Assembly: GCF_016908855.1 (NCBI RefSeq)
Contig: NZ_JAFBER010000001.1
Location: 124,001-188,000, forward strand
DNA length: 64,000 bases
Source of the DNA: Scopulibacillus daqui
GTDB lineage: Bacteria > Bacillota > Bacilli > Bacillales > Sporolactobacillaceae
Reading direction: 5' to 3'
A program made the position numbers and the translations under genes. Below, piece by piece: positions 19,823-29,181 of this stretch. Every line of letters starts with the position of its first letter. The first letter of the stretch is position 1. The notes under the pieces were generated by a model. The model was given only the letters and a program-made list of their open reading frames with translations, ran no database searches and was not told the DNA's origin.

Positions 19823-21673
19823 ATGTGCGGAATAACAGGATGGATTGACTGGAGCAAAGACTTAAGGTATGAGTCGGAAACTATCCATCAGATGGCGAAG
19901 AGCATTGAGCATCGCGGACCTGATGATCTTAATACATGGGTGTCTCCGCGGGCGGCCTTTGGACACACCAGATTGATCGTGGTTGACCCTAACGGCGGAA
20001 TGCAGCCGATGCAAAAGTCCATGAACGGTCAGACTTATACAATGGTTTATAATGGCGAGCTTTACAACACAGAAGATATTAGACGAACCTTGCTTGAGTT
20101 AGGACATACGTTTAAAGGTCATTCGGATACTGAAGTTCTGCTGTCATCATATATTGAATGGGGTGAAGACTGCTTAGAGAAATTTAACGGCATTTTTGCC
20201 TTTGCGATTTGGGATGAAACAAAACAAAAGTTATTTGCAGCACGCGACCGTTTAGGCGTTAAACCGTTTTTTTACAGAGAATCCAACGGCAGTCTATTAT
20301 TTGGTTCTGAATTAAAAGCCATATTAACTCACCCGGATGTTGAGGCTGTCGTTGATCGAGAAGGATTATCAGAGGTCTTCGGCTTAGGCCCTTCTAAAAC
20401 GCCGGGGCACGGTGTTTATAAAGGCATTAATGACCTAAGGCCTGCTCATGCATTGATCTATACTAAGAATGGCTTGAAAGTATGGCGTTATTGGAATGTG
20501 CAAAGTCGTGAGCATTTGGAAGATATTGACGAAACTGTCGCCTATGTAAAGGCGTTATTCACTGATGCGGTAACAAGACAGCTATATGCGGACGTACCGG
20601 TGGCAACCTTTTTATCGGGAGGGGTAGATTCAAGCGCGATTACGTCGGTTGCGGCAAGCGTCTTTAGGCAAAAAGACCAATGGCCGCTTGATACTTATTC
20701 AATAGATTATCAAGAAAACGATAAATATTTCAAAAGCGATAAGTTTTTGCCCAATGCTGACGGCGCTTATATTCGAATGGCTTCACAGTTCTTAGGGACA
20801 TCACATCATAATTTAGTGATTGATAACGAATCGCTTGTTAATTATTTGAAAAAAGCGATTCATATCCGCGACATGCCGGGATATGCGGATGTCGATGCAT
20901 CATTGCTTTGGTTCTGTGAGGGCATTAAACGCGGGGCAACGGTTGCTTTGTCAGGCGAATGCGCTGATGAGATTTTTGGCGGATATCCATGGTTTCATAG
21001 TCCGGAAACATCAGCCAAAGAGGGATTTCCATGGATGCGATCCACCGAAGCGCGCCAGGCCTTGCTTAATGATAAATGGCAAAACCGTTTGAAACTCAAA
21101 GAGTATTCTCTTGGACGTTTTGAAGAAACGATTAAAGAAACCCCAAGGCTTGAAGGAGAAACCGGGATCGATGCCAGCAGAAGAGAACTATTTTATCTAA
21201 ATATGATTTGGTTTATGACCGCTCTTTTAGATCGAAAAGACAGAATGAGCATGGGGGCAAGCCTGGAAGTTCGCGTCCCATTTGCTGACCATAGGCTGGT
21301 AGAGTATGTATGGAATATACCATGGGAAATGAAAATGCTCAACGGCAGGGAAAAAGGCATATTGCGCAAAGCGCTTGAAGGCATGCTTCCCGAAGAGGTG
21401 CTCTACCGGAAGAAGAGTCCTTACCCGAAAACTTATCATCCTAAGTATACAGAAGCAGTGACAAAATGGCTGAAAGATATTATTAATGATCCATCCGCAC
21501 CGCTTTTAGAGCTTGTTGACAAGAATCGCGTTCAGGAAATTGCGGATTCTGGCGGAGCGGCTTTCAAGGTTCCGTGGTTTGGACAGTTAATGTCCGGTCC
21601 GCAATTAATTGCCCATTTGGCACAAATGAATTACTGGCTGGAAGAATACCATGTCAAAATAGAAGAATGTTAG
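19823..21673 (+). CDS. asnO: Asparagine synthetase, glutamine-hydrolysing
   Basis: A 616-residue AsnB-type enzyme that makes asparagine from aspartate, ATP and glutamine. The N-terminal class II glutaminase domain begins MCGITG, so Cys2 is the nucleophile once Met1 is removed, and YNGELYN follows. The C-terminal ATP-pyrophosphatase domain has SGGVDSS (Ser265-Ser270). The length and the long C-terminal synthetase domain are closest to B. subtilis AsnO (614 residues). ATG 19823 follows GAGAGAGGATGAG. It is flanked by terminators on both sides. Confidence 0.92.
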   Translation: MCGITGWIDWSKDLRYESETIHQMAKSIEHRGPDDLNTWVSPRAAFGHTRLIVVDPNGGMQPMQKSMNGQTYTMVYNGELYNTEDIRRTLLELGHTFKGHSDTEVLLSSYIEWGEDCLEKFNGIFAFAIWDETKQKLFAARDRLGVKPFFYRESNGSLLFGSELKAILTHPDVEAVVDREGLSEVFGLGPSKTPGHGVYKGINDLRPAHALIYTKNGLKVWRYWNVQSREHLEDIDETVAYVKALFTDAVTRQLYADVPVATFLSGGVDSSAITSVAASVFRQKDQWPLDTYSIDYQENDKYFKSDKFLPNADGAYIRMASQFLGTSHHNLVIDNESLVNYLKKAIHIRDMPGYADVDASLLWFCEGIKRGATVALSGECADEIFGGYPWFHSPETSAKEGFPWMRSTEARQALLNDKWQNRLKLKEYSLGRFEETIKETPRLEGETGIDASRRELFYLNMIWFMTALLDRKDRMSMGASLEVRVPFADHRLVEYVWNIPWEMKMLNGREKGILRKALEGMLPEEVLYRKKSPYPKTYHPKYTEAVTKWLKDIINDPSAPLLELVDKNRVQEIADSGGAAFKVPWFGQLMSGPQLIAHLAQMNYWLEEYHVKIEEC

Positions 21674-21704
21674 AAAGACGCCTATAGGAAGGGCGTCTTT
21701 CGTC
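21674..21704 (+). terminator. Terminator after asnO
   Basis: AAAGACGCC (21674-21682) pairs with GGCGTCTTT (21692-21700). The stem starts directly after the stop codon. The T-tract is short (TTTCGTCT). Confidence 0.7.
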
Positions 21705-21761
21705 TCATTAACATAGATGTTCATCCGGCGGCAGGCGTCTGTCTCAGGCAAGAATTGAAAC

Positions 21762-21778
21762 CGCAAAATCATTTTGCG
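21762..21778. promoter_or_regulatory. Perfect 17-bp palindrome in the asnO-lysP gap
   Basis: CGCAAAAT-C-ATTTTGCG is a perfect inverted repeat with a single central base. It lies about 90 bases upstream of the best lysP promoter candidate and has no T-run, so an operator is more likely than a terminator. The regulator is unknown. Confidence 0.35.
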
Positions 21779-21870
21779 TTGCTGCTATTTTTATTGCAGA
21801 TGATGCAAAATATTTTAACAGCAAATCGCCTATTGTTGAATTATTTTGTTAATTGACAGCATTTCAAACA

Positions 21871-21898
21871 TTGGCATGAAATTTGCATAAATTATAAA
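21871..21898 (+). promoter_or_regulatory. Candidate sigma-A promoter of lysP
   Basis: TTGGCA (21871-21876) and TATAAA (21893-21898) are separated by 16 bases. The predicted leader is about 160 bases and includes the cre-like site at 21984. No lysine riboswitch consensus was recognised in the leader. Confidence 0.45.
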
Positions 21899-21983
21899 AA
21901 GAAGCGGTTTAAATTGTGTTTTTGGAAAAACAACACTTTTTAGAAGTATGGCTATTTATTAAACAAGAAAATCACACAAAATT

Positions 21984-21998
21984 TGTAAGCGCTTAACA
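21984..21998. promoter_or_regulatory. cre-like palindrome (possible CcpA site) in the lysP leader
   Basis: TGTAAGCGCTTAACA is a near-perfect palindrome around AAGCGCTT. The core matches the CcpA cre consensus, but the spacing of the outer TG/CA is one base off. If real, its position downstream of the promoter would suggest roadblock-type repression. Confidence 0.45.
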
Positions 21999-22066
21999 CG
22001 GCTATTCCTTTAAAATATTTCTAATTTTATAAGCAGTCATACAAAAAAGGAAGGACTGAAAAAAGG

Positions 22067-23554
22067 ATGACAGTACAGCTAGAGAAGAAAGGCTTACAAC
22101 AGTCTGAACAAACGGAACAAAAATTAAAACGAGGCCTGAAATCACGCCATTTAACAATGATTTCTATAGGAGGAGCTATAGGCACAGGCCTCTTTCTTGG
22201 AAGCGGTGCGGCGATAAGCACAGCCGGCCCGGGCGGTGCAGTGCTTGCCTATGCACTGATTGGAACAATGGTCTTTTTTGTCATGACAAGCTTGGGCGAA
22301 ATGTCTGCATTTATGCCGACAAGCGGGGCTTTCAGCACCTATGGGACAAAATTCGTTGATCCGGCGTTTGGCTTCGCCTTAGGCTGGAACTACTGGTACA
22401 GCTGGGCAATGACCATTGCCGCCGAACTGACAGCTTCAACCATGGTCATGAAATTTTGGTTTCCGCACAGCCCGTCATTGCTCTGGAGTTTATTGTTTCT
22501 ATTGATCATTTTCTTTTTGAATTACTTGTCCGTTAAAGGATATGGCGAAGGCGAGTATTGGTTTTCTTTTATTAAAGTAGCCACAGTTATTATTTTTATA
22601 ATTGTCGGTACATTAATGATTTTCGGCATTATGGGCGGCGAAGCGATAGGCTTTAAAAACTTTACCGTTGGAAAAGCGCCTTTTTCAGGCGGCTTTATAG
22701 GCGTCTTCAGCATTTTTATTGCCGCAGGTTTTTCTTTTCAAGGATCGGAAATTGTCGGTGTCGCAGCCGGTGAAAGCGAAGACCCGGCCAAAAATGTCCC
22801 GAAAGCCGTCAAAAGTATTTTCTGGAGAATCCTGCTCTTTTATGTGTTGGCGATACTTGTGATCGGCCTTATCATTCCTTATACGAATCACCATTTGCAA
22901 AGCGATAATGTGATGGTCAGCCCATTCACATTAGTATTTAAAAAGGCAGGGCTTGCCTTTGCCGCTTCAGTTATGAACGCGGTTATTCTGACAGCGGTGC
23001 TATCCGCCGGCAACTCAAGTCTTTATGCATCAACACGAATGTTGTATTCAATGGCGAAGGTTGGACAGGCTCCGCGCATTTTCGCCAAGCTTAATAAACG
23101 CGGCGTCCCGGTAGCAGCAATGGTTCTAACAACCATTGTCGGTATGCTTGCCTTTTTTGCATCCATTTTCGGTGACGGCAAGGTTTACGTATGGCTGATG
23201 AATTCAGTCGGCATCACAGGCTTTATTTTCTGGCTTGGCATTTCCATCAGCCACTATCGATTCCGCAAAGCCTTTAGAGCTCAAGGCCACTCACTGGACA
23301 AGCTGCCGTACCGTGCCAAATGGTATCCGTTTGGACCTATTTTTTCGATTGTTATCGGATTAATCGTTATTTTAGCTCAAGATTACCAAGCGTTTTTATC
23401 TGACCATATCGATTGGGGCAGCCTCATTGCCGCTTATATGGGCATACCGCTTTTCCTTTGTTTATGGTTCGGATACAAGTGGATAAAGAAAACCAAGGTT
23501 GTACCTTTACAAGAATGCGAGTTTGATTTTGATTTTGTCAAAAAATATGATTAA
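22067..23554 (+). CDS. lysP: Lysine-specific permease, LysP-type (AAT family of APC transporters)
   Basis: A 495-residue amino acid permease with about 12 membrane segments. The hydrophilic N-terminus leads into GLKSRHLTMISIGGAIGTG, the AAT-family start of TM1. Later segments such as FGFALGWNYWYSW, FSFQGSEIVGVAAGESEDP, AVLSAGNSSLYASTRMLY and ISHYRFR are nearly those of E. coli LysP, over the full length. It imports lysine by proton symport (family knowledge). It is monocistronic, with a long leader carrying a cre-like site and a strong terminator after it. Confidence 0.88.
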   Translation: MTVQLEKKGLQQSEQTEQKLKRGLKSRHLTMISIGGAIGTGLFLGSGAAISTAGPGGAVLAYALIGTMVFFVMTSLGEMSAFMPTSGAFSTYGTKFVDPAFGFALGWNYWYSWAMTIAAELTASTMVMKFWFPHSPSLLWSLLFLLIIFFLNYLSVKGYGEGEYWFSFIKVATVIIFIIVGTLMIFGIMGGEAIGFKNFTVGKAPFSGGFIGVFSIFIAAGFSFQGSEIVGVAAGESEDPAKNVPKAVKSIFWRILLFYVLAILVIGLIIPYTNHHLQSDNVMVSPFTLVFKKAGLAFAASVMNAVILTAVLSAGNSSLYASTRMLYSMAKVGQAPRIFAKLNKRGVPVAAMVLTTIVGMLAFFASIFGDGKVYVWLMNSVGITGFIFWLGISISHYRFRKAFRAQGHSLDKLPYRAKWYPFGPIFSIVIGLIVILAQDYQAFLSDHIDWGSLIAAYMGIPLFLCLWFGYKWIKKTKVVPLQECEFDFDFVKKYD

Positions 23555-23624
23555 AGGTTTAAGAGAAAAACCGTTTTAGCCCCGTACTTTAAATGGGGAA
23601 GAACAGTAAAATTGAGCTGTTAAC

Positions 23625-23660
23625 GTGAGCATCTGCAAGTCAGATGCTCACATTTTTTTG
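23625..23660 (+). terminator. Strong intrinsic terminator after lysP
   Basis: GTGAGCATCTG (23625-23635) and CAGATGCTCAC (23641-23651) form a perfect 11-bp stem with a 5-base loop, then seven Ts. Confidence 0.93.
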
Positions 23661-24767
23661 TCTTTTCGAATAATCATTGCCATTTTTTACTTGTATGAAA
23701 AATGCGGTAAAACATTGGTGTCAAACTTTTATAACAAGGGGGGATCATAATGACTTAAAGATGAATGAGGCATGTATTAAATCCATGATAAAAAATAAGA
23801 AATGATGATAGAAGGAGGAAAACTCAAGGTCTGGCTATTACACATCTTGGCGTGCTTCGGCGCCGGAAACGAAAACCGTTGTAAAAGTTGTTTTTTGGAT
23901 CTCTTACGTCAAGACTTTATCAATTTTAGAATTAATCGTATATGACGTATTTTCCTTGATCTCGTAATTTTTTTAAATACGTCAGCATGTGATTTATTTC
24001 TTCATCGGAATGTCTTTCCCATGAACCTAATTCAGCTATTATTTTCAAAGGAGATCCATGTCCATTAAAGTTGTCAGTTTAACAACCCGCGAAGCATCCC
24101 CATCAATGTTTTTCGGGAAGCATCCGTTGGTTTGTTTTCACTTCTTCATAAAAACTTTTCTTCTAAGACATTTACATTATTCTTGAAAGGAAAAGATAGT
24201 CGTGATAAGATTCATTTACTTATAGTTTTATATATTTGGAAATATTTTAAGTCTGTTCATATAACACATGTTATTCATATTTAACAGATGCTATTGTTTT
24301 GTCATCTCATGTACCGTCTTATTATTCTTTTTAGTGATGAAGCGATTTGTAATAAACACAATACTCAAAGAGAAGAGCAATAAAGATAATATACTAAAAG
24401 TAATCATTAGGCGGCGGCTTTCTGGCCCATGCCGCTGCAATTTTAAACATTGAATAGACTTAGTTATATGGGAATGGCAAAAGCTCTCTTTTAAAAATAC
24501 TGAATCATCTGACAAATGGGGGCAGCTGCCGCGATTTATCTGTTAACATTGAAAACTTTTAAATTTAAATTCGATAAAGATAGTGTAATAACCAGGCATC
24601 CTTTATTTTTGCCATTGCGGCCCAAGAAGAATTTCAAACCATTCCGTATCATGATCTGTGTTGAACAATAATAGAGGCATGCTTACGAAAGGATGTGACA
24701 TTGTGTAAGGGACAGATTTGAAGTTTTTTGAGGAAGCTATCAAAGTTAATAGAAAGGAAGGAAATCT
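23661..24767. other. 1.1 kb gene-poor, AT-rich gap with decayed ORFs
   Basis: No intact gene is supported. The stretch holds a good ribosome binding site followed by ATG-ACT-TAA (near 23750), which looks like a dead start, several short ORFs with poor composition, and one fragment on the minus strand (23932-24078) that reads like real protein. I see no RNA gene or mobile element end here. Confidence 0.5.
23932..24078 (-). pseudogene. C-terminal remnant of an unidentified protein
   Basis: A 48-codon open stretch ends in TAA at 23932 and has no good start; an upstream in-frame TAA closes it. The peptide (GHGSPLKIIAELGS, then an acidic/amphipathic helix and LRDQGKYVIYD) has a natural amino acid composition, unlike nearby shadows. 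I read it as the surviving 3' end of a lost gene; the family is not recognised. Confidence 0.3.
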
Positions 24768-24977
24768 GTGATGAAATATATCCATCTGCTCTCCATATTG
24801 CCTTTTCTGGGCATATTAGTTGGAATTATTTTTGCAAACAGGGTAACGCCCTATGTTCTGGGACTGCCTTTTATGATCTTTTGGCTGCTTTTGTGGCTCT
24901 TTTTAACTTCTATTACTCTAGCCATTGTCTACAAGTTTGATCCTCAAAATAAAGAGGAGGAAACCGCCAATGAATAG
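24768..24977 (+). CDS. DUF3311 small membrane protein (symporter partner)
   Basis: A 69-residue protein with two predicted membrane segments (about residues 5-27 and 30-55) and an acidic tail. DUF3311 proteins are usually encoded directly upstream of a sodium:solute symporter, as here: the next gene starts inside its last codons. AAGGAAGG at 24753-24760 can serve GTG 24768 or ATG 24771. It probably acts as an accessory subunit in the membrane; the function of the family is not established. Confidence 0.8.
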   Translation: MMKYIHLLSILPFLGILVGIIFANRVTPYVLGLPFMIFWLLLWLFLTSITLAIVYKFDPQNKEEETANE

Positions 24978-26448
24978 CGCACTGATCATTATGGCCGTCT
25001 TTTTATTGATCACTATTTTTCTCGGCATTCAAGCAAAAAAAGGCAGGGATATGGACCTTGAACAGTGGACTGTTGGCGGGAGGGGTTTTGGCAGCATATT
25101 CATTTTTCTTTTAATGGCCGGTGAAATCTACACAACCTTTACATTTTTGGGAGGGAGCGGCTGGGCATACAGTAAAGGCGGTGCAGCCTTTTATATTCTC
25201 GGCTATGGGGCGCTGATGTATGTGATTTCGTATTATCTTCTTCCTCCCATTTGGAAATATGCCAATAAGCACCGGCTTATGTCGCAATCTGATTATTTTA
25301 CAAAAAAATATAACAGTCCATACCTTGGCGTGTTAGTTGCGCTTGTAGGCGTTATTGCGATGATTCCTTATCTTGTTACTCAATTTCAGGGGCTGGGCAT
25401 CATCGTATCCGAAGCTTCTTATGGCATCATTTCCCCAACGCTGGCTGTATGGATTGGAGCGATTTCGGTTACTGTTTACGTCATGGTTTCGGGCATTCAT
25501 GGTTCTGCCTGGACAGCAGTTCTTAAGGACTTTATGATTCTGGCTGTGTGCATCTTTCTAGGCATTTATTTGCCATTTCATTATTACGGCGGTTTTGAGC
25601 CGATGTTTAAAGCGATTAATGAGGCAAAGCCGGGGTTTACTGCTCTTCAGGATAAAGGATTGAGCACTTCATGGTTTATATCTACCGTTTTGTTGACCTC
25701 TCTGGGCGCTTATATGTGGCCGCACACGCTTGGGGCGTCTTTTTCAGCCAAAAGTCCAAATGTATTTAGAAAAAATGCCATTTTCATGCCTTTGTATCAA
25801 TTGATTTTAATGTTTGTATTTTTAGTGGGCTTTGCGGCTGTTCTGCAAGTTCCCGGTTTGAAAAACGGCGATCTTTCATTGCTGCGGTTATCGGAAAAGA
25901 CTTTTGATCCATGGTTCATTGGATTAATTGGTGCTGCGGGATTGTTGACAGCCATCGTTCCGGGTTCATTAATATTAATGACTTCAGCTGTCATGTTATC
26001 CAAAAACGTTGTTCAAGTGCTTGCACCTAAAGTGCCGGACCAAACCGTTTCAAAGCTGGCAAAGTACCTGGTGCCGTTTATTGCATTAATAACCGTGTTT
26101 GCGACGCTAAAAGGCGGAACCGCTCTTGTGCCTCTTCTGCTGATGGGATACAGCTTAGTGACGCAGCTTTTCCCATCCGTTGCGTTTAGCTTGCTGAAAC
26201 GCAATCCAATCACTAAAGCGGGTGCAGCTTGCGGTATCATTGCCGGAATAGCAGTTGTTGCCTATACGACCATTTCAGGCGCTGCAATTGCCAGTCTGTT
26301 TCCAAGTTTGCCGCAAGCCTTTAAAGATCTAAATATCGGCGTTGTGGCCATGGTTGTCAATATTGTTGTGATGGCCGTTGTCAGCCTGGTAACTAAGAAG
26401 AGCAGAAGCGTGCAAATAGACGAAGAGGCTGAAGTAAATATTGGTTGA
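24970..26448 (+). CDS. yodF: Sodium:solute symporter family protein (YodF-like)
   Basis: A 492-residue SSF transporter with about 13 membrane segments. Family features include the N-terminal GRDMDLEQWTVGGRGFG loop, YTTFTFLGGSGWAYSKGG and MSQSDYF. I chose ATG 24970 because GAGGAGG (24954-24960) precedes it and the SSF N-terminus starts here. It overlaps the DUF3311 gene by 8 bases, so the pair is co-translated. B. subtilis YodF is the closest recalled relative. Substrate (pantothenate, proline or an organic acid) cannot be told. Confidence 0.85.
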   Translation: MNSALIIMAVFLLITIFLGIQAKKGRDMDLEQWTVGGRGFGSIFIFLLMAGEIYTTFTFLGGSGWAYSKGGAAFYILGYGALMYVISYYLLPPIWKYANKHRLMSQSDYFTKKYNSPYLGVLVALVGVIAMIPYLVTQFQGLGIIVSEASYGIISPTLAVWIGAISVTVYVMVSGIHGSAWTAVLKDFMILAVCIFLGIYLPFHYYGGFEPMFKAINEAKPGFTALQDKGLSTSWFISTVLLTSLGAYMWPHTLGASFSAKSPNVFRKNAIFMPLYQLILMFVFLVGFAAVLQVPGLKNGDLSLLRLSEKTFDPWFIGLIGAAGLLTAIVPGSLILMTSAVMLSKNVVQVLAPKVPDQTVSKLAKYLVPFIALITVFATLKGGTALVPLLLMGYSLVTQLFPSVAFSLLKRNPITKAGAACGIIAGIAVVAYTTISGAAIASLFPSLPQAFKDLNIGVVAMVVNIVVMAVVSLVTKKSRSVQIDEEAEVNIG

Positions 26449-26503
26449 TAGGTTTTAATGGGAAGGCAAAGGCGAGGACTGCATGAGATGTTTAACACAA
26501 CAG

Positions 26504-26540
26504 AAAGTCACTTTTCTATTTCGGAAAAGTGACTTTTTAT
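26504..26540 (+). terminator. Terminator after the symporter gene
   Basis: AAAGTCACTTTTC (26504-26516) and GAAAAGTGACTTT (26524-26536) form a 13-bp stem with a 7-base loop and a T-rich tail. It lies between convergent genes; the minus-strand tail is poor in T. Confidence 0.85.
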
Positions 26541-26570
26541 TTTATTAGAGGGAAGCCTTTCAATCATTAA

Positions 26571-27746
26571 TCATAGCGTTCCCATTAATATGCTCGCAAT
26601 AACAACGGAGCCAATTGTTACGGTGGTAAAGCCGCCGATTAACATTGGGGTTAATATTTCGTCGAAAATAGCCTTTTCCTCTTCTTTATTTCGGCTCACA
26701 CTTCGGCTGATTTCCTCACTGATTAAGTAATCTCCGGGGAAACCGAACGTCGCAGTTAAAGCTACGGGAATGCCCTTAAATGGATCCCATCCGACAATTT
26801 TGGATGCTATATACCCTCCAATAACAATACCTGTAATACCAATAATGATAATGAGGAGCATTTGCGGCAATGTTTTAAAAAACATCATAGGTGTAATGTC
26901 ATTTAATGAGACGGTCACCATGAATATAAGGCCGATCATGCCGGCAGTAAATGCGTTTGCCCGCTCCATGACCCGATCAGGGTAAAAACCGGCATATCTG
27001 CCTATAATGCCAATTGCAAGCGCCCACAAGCTGTATGAAATATGAGTATAATGGCCTAGAATAACCGCTAAAGCACCGCCGATAATAACTTGAAAAAATA
27101 AAATAGTCGTTGTTTGATACCTTTCTGGAATCCATGTTTTTGCTTTTGCTTCAAAATTTGAAGCGTCATCCGCTATTGCAGCAGCCACATAATTGCCGTT
27201 TTCCATAGATTCACGCAGCTTAAGCGCGTGTTTCCTAAGTAAATTTGCAGTTAGCGGCATTCCAAATAAGCTCTGAAATGACAGGATCAAAACGGGAATA
27301 GCCATTAAACTGGTCAAACCTAAGGCTTTTAATTTCTGAGAGGTAATCAGGAAGGCAATGATACCGCCTGTTAGAGGTCCGACCCCTGAAACAGCCGTTT
27401 TATAATCGAACACAAATGTGACAATCGTGAGGATAAGGAAACTGGAAATGATAATGCCAAAGAGTGCGATGAATGCGGCTCTCCATTGAACCTTCATTGT
27501 TTTAATGGGGATTAAAGTTCCCATATGAACAATAATCGGCGCTGAGCCAAGCACAGCGCCGACTTGAACGAATGTGGAATCTATAATCGTTTTTTTCGGC
27601 AATATTCCTGTCCAAGTGAGAGTAAGATAACCAAGAAGCGCGATAAGCAGCATCGGGATTTTTGCCCGCGTGGCGATAGAGATAATTTCTCCAACAACGA
27701 TGATACATAAAATAATCGCTGTTGCTACAGTAGGATCATGTAACAT
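26571..27746 (-). CDS. Multi-spanning membrane protein, DUF3100-like, probable transporter
   Basis: A 391-residue protein with about 10-11 hydrophobic segments and one hydrophilic central loop around residues 175-210 (KHALKLRESMENGNY and on). I connect it, with moderate confidence, to the DUF3100 family of uncharacterised transporter-like proteins. ATG 27746 follows AAGGAGG. It lies about 100 bases downstream of the M20 amidohydrolase on the same strand, so it may import the amidohydrolase's substrate or export its product. GltS-like or other carboxylate transporters are alternatives. Confidence 0.6.
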   Translation of the reverse strand: MLHDPTVATAIILCIIVVGEIISIATRAKIPMLLIALLGYLTLTWTGILPKKTIIDSTFVQVGAVLGSAPIIVHMGTLIPIKTMKVQWRAAFIALFGIIISSFLILTIVTFVFDYKTAVSGVGPLTGGIIAFLITSQKLKALGLTSLMAIPVLILSFQSLFGMPLTANLLRKHALKLRESMENGNYVAAAIADDASNFEAKAKTWIPERYQTTTILFFQVIIGGALAVILGHYTHISYSLWALAIGIIGRYAGFYPDRVMERANAFTAGMIGLIFMVTVSLNDITPMMFFKTLPQMLLIIIIGITGIVIGGYIASKIVGWDPFKGIPVALTATFGFPGDYLISEEISRSVSRNKEEEKAIFDEILTPMLIGGFTTVTIGSVVIASILMGTL

Positions 27747-27843
27747 TCGATTCCTCCTTAAATCATGCTAATATTCTCTTTTTAGAGACAAATGAATTAT
27801 GGTTGTCGTCCGCTCCGTCAAAAACTCATTAATTCCTAAAAAG

Positions 27844-29022
27844 TTATTTAAGCAGTTTAAACGGTACGTTAACCAAGATTTTAACGCCGTCTTCCAACGC
27901 ATCCTCATCTACGGTAAATTTGGGATGATGATGCGGGGCCGTGATGCCCTTTTTAATATTGCCGGCTCCAACTGGAATAAAGCATCCGGGAGCTTTAGTT
28001 AAGAAAGCTGAGAAATCTTCTCCGCCCATTATGGCTGGCGGGTATTCGATATATTCCTTTCCAAACTCCTCCTCAATCAATTCTTCCATTTTTGCTGTCA
28101 CTCTTTCATCATTTATAACGCTGGCATATCCGAAATGATAGTCAAACTCATAGGAAGCGCCGTGGGCGTCGGTGATTCCTTTAATGATTTTCTCCATTAA
28201 TTTTGGCGCTTGGCTGCGGACCTCAGGATTAAAGCTTCGCACAGTTCCGCCCAAGTTAATTGATTGAGGGATGATGTTATTTGCTGTGCCGCCATGGAAT
28301 TGAGTCACGGAAATAACAAGCTGTTCAATCGGATCAATATTGCGGGAAACAATATGCTGCAAGTTATTGACAACCTGCGAACCAATTGCAATCGGATCAA
28401 CGGCATTTTCCGGCTGAGAAGCATGGCTGCCCTTGCCATGGATTTTTATTTCAAAAGTATCTGCATTGGCTGTAATCGGGCCATAGCCTATACCTATTTT
28501 TCCTTTTGGGAGCGGCGACATTAAATGCAGCCCAATGATTTCATCAACATCATCCATGACACCGGCTTCAACCATTTCCCGAGCGCCCCCGGGAGGAAGC
28601 TCTTCGGCATGCTGGAATATAAATCTTACTTCGCCGTTAATGTCATTTTTCAATTGCGAGAGAATTTTCGCTGCGCCCAAAAGCATGGCAGTGTGTCCAT
28701 CATGGCCGCACGCATGCATGATGCCTTTATTTTTGGAAGCGAATTCAAAATCATTTTCTTCTATAATAGGCAAAGCATCCATGTCTGCGCGCATGGCGAT
28801 TACTTTTCCCGGTGATTTTCCAATCAGGCGGGCGACGACGCTTGTTTCAGTGGGACGGTAAACTTCTAAATGCCCAAATGACAGCAGTTTTTCATAAACA
28901 AATTGTGATGTTTCTTTCTCTTCAAAAGATAATTCAGGATTTTGATGGAGATGTCTCCTCCATTGAATCACGTCTTGTTTAACACTGTTGACTAAATCAT
29001 TGATTTGAGTTGTTAATGTCAT
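27844..29022 (-). CDS. M20 family amidohydrolase (N-acyl-L-amino acid amidohydrolase type)
   Basis: A 392-residue zinc peptidase/amidohydrolase. Motifs: MRADMDALP, MHACGHDGHTAMLLGAA (zinc ligand Cys/His region), HAEELPPGGA with the catalytic Glu pair, GLHLMS, and MGGEDFSAFL near the C-terminus. This pattern belongs to the hippuricase/aminoacylase/N-acetyldiaminopimelate deacetylase branch, acting on N-acylated amino acids in the cytoplasm. ATG 29022 follows GAGAGGAG. It is first in a probable two-gene operon with the membrane protein ending at 26571. Exact substrate is unknown. Confidence 0.9.
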   Translation of the reverse strand: MTLTTQINDLVNSVKQDVIQWRRHLHQNPELSFEEKETSQFVYEKLLSFGHLEVYRPTETSVVARLIGKSPGKVIAMRADMDALPIIEENDFEFASKNKGIMHACGHDGHTAMLLGAAKILSQLKNDINGEVRFIFQHAEELPPGGAREMVEAGVMDDVDEIIGLHLMSPLPKGKIGIGYGPITANADTFEIKIHGKGSHASQPENAVDPIAIGSQVVNNLQHIVSRNIDPIEQLVISVTQFHGGTANNIIPQSINLGGTVRSFNPEVRSQAPKLMEKIIKGITDAHGASYEFDYHFGYASVINDERVTAKMEELIEEEFGKEYIEYPPAIMGGEDFSAFLTKAPGCFIPVGAGNIKKGITAPHHHPKFTVDEDALEDGVKILVNVPFKLLK

Positions 29023-29149
29023 GACATCGCTCCTCTCGAGAATATAAGATATTAGTCCTAATTATATGGGACACTCATTTTTGTGTCAATATGAAATTTT
29101 CAGATATTTAACGAGCTGTTTTCAAGGCATTGCAAGTGATTCCAGCTGA

Positions 29150-29181
29150 TAAAAACAACGAGGGCAAGTTCCCTCGTTGTT
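29150..29181 (-). terminator. Terminator of the YkoP-like gene
   Basis: AACAACGAGGG (29154-29164) and CCCTCGTTGTT (29171-29181) make a perfect 11-bp stem. On the minus strand it is followed by five Ts. The right arm reaches the stop codon of the gene ending at 29180. Confidence 0.88.

Noticed and set aside
21674-22066. Possible lysine riboswitch or T-box before lysP
   Set aside because: Neither the L-box core nor a T-box sequence (AGGGTGG) is present; only palindromes without the required helices.
24291-24515. A 74-residue minus-strand ORF with a hydrophobic stretch in the lysP-DUF3311 gap
   Set aside because: No ribosome binding site, odd composition in the first half and no recognisable family; more likely chance in AT-rich DNA.
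24603-24785. A 60-residue minus-strand ORF before the DUF3311 gene
   Set aside because: It overlaps the start and ribosome binding site of the DUF3311 gene and has no start signal of its own.
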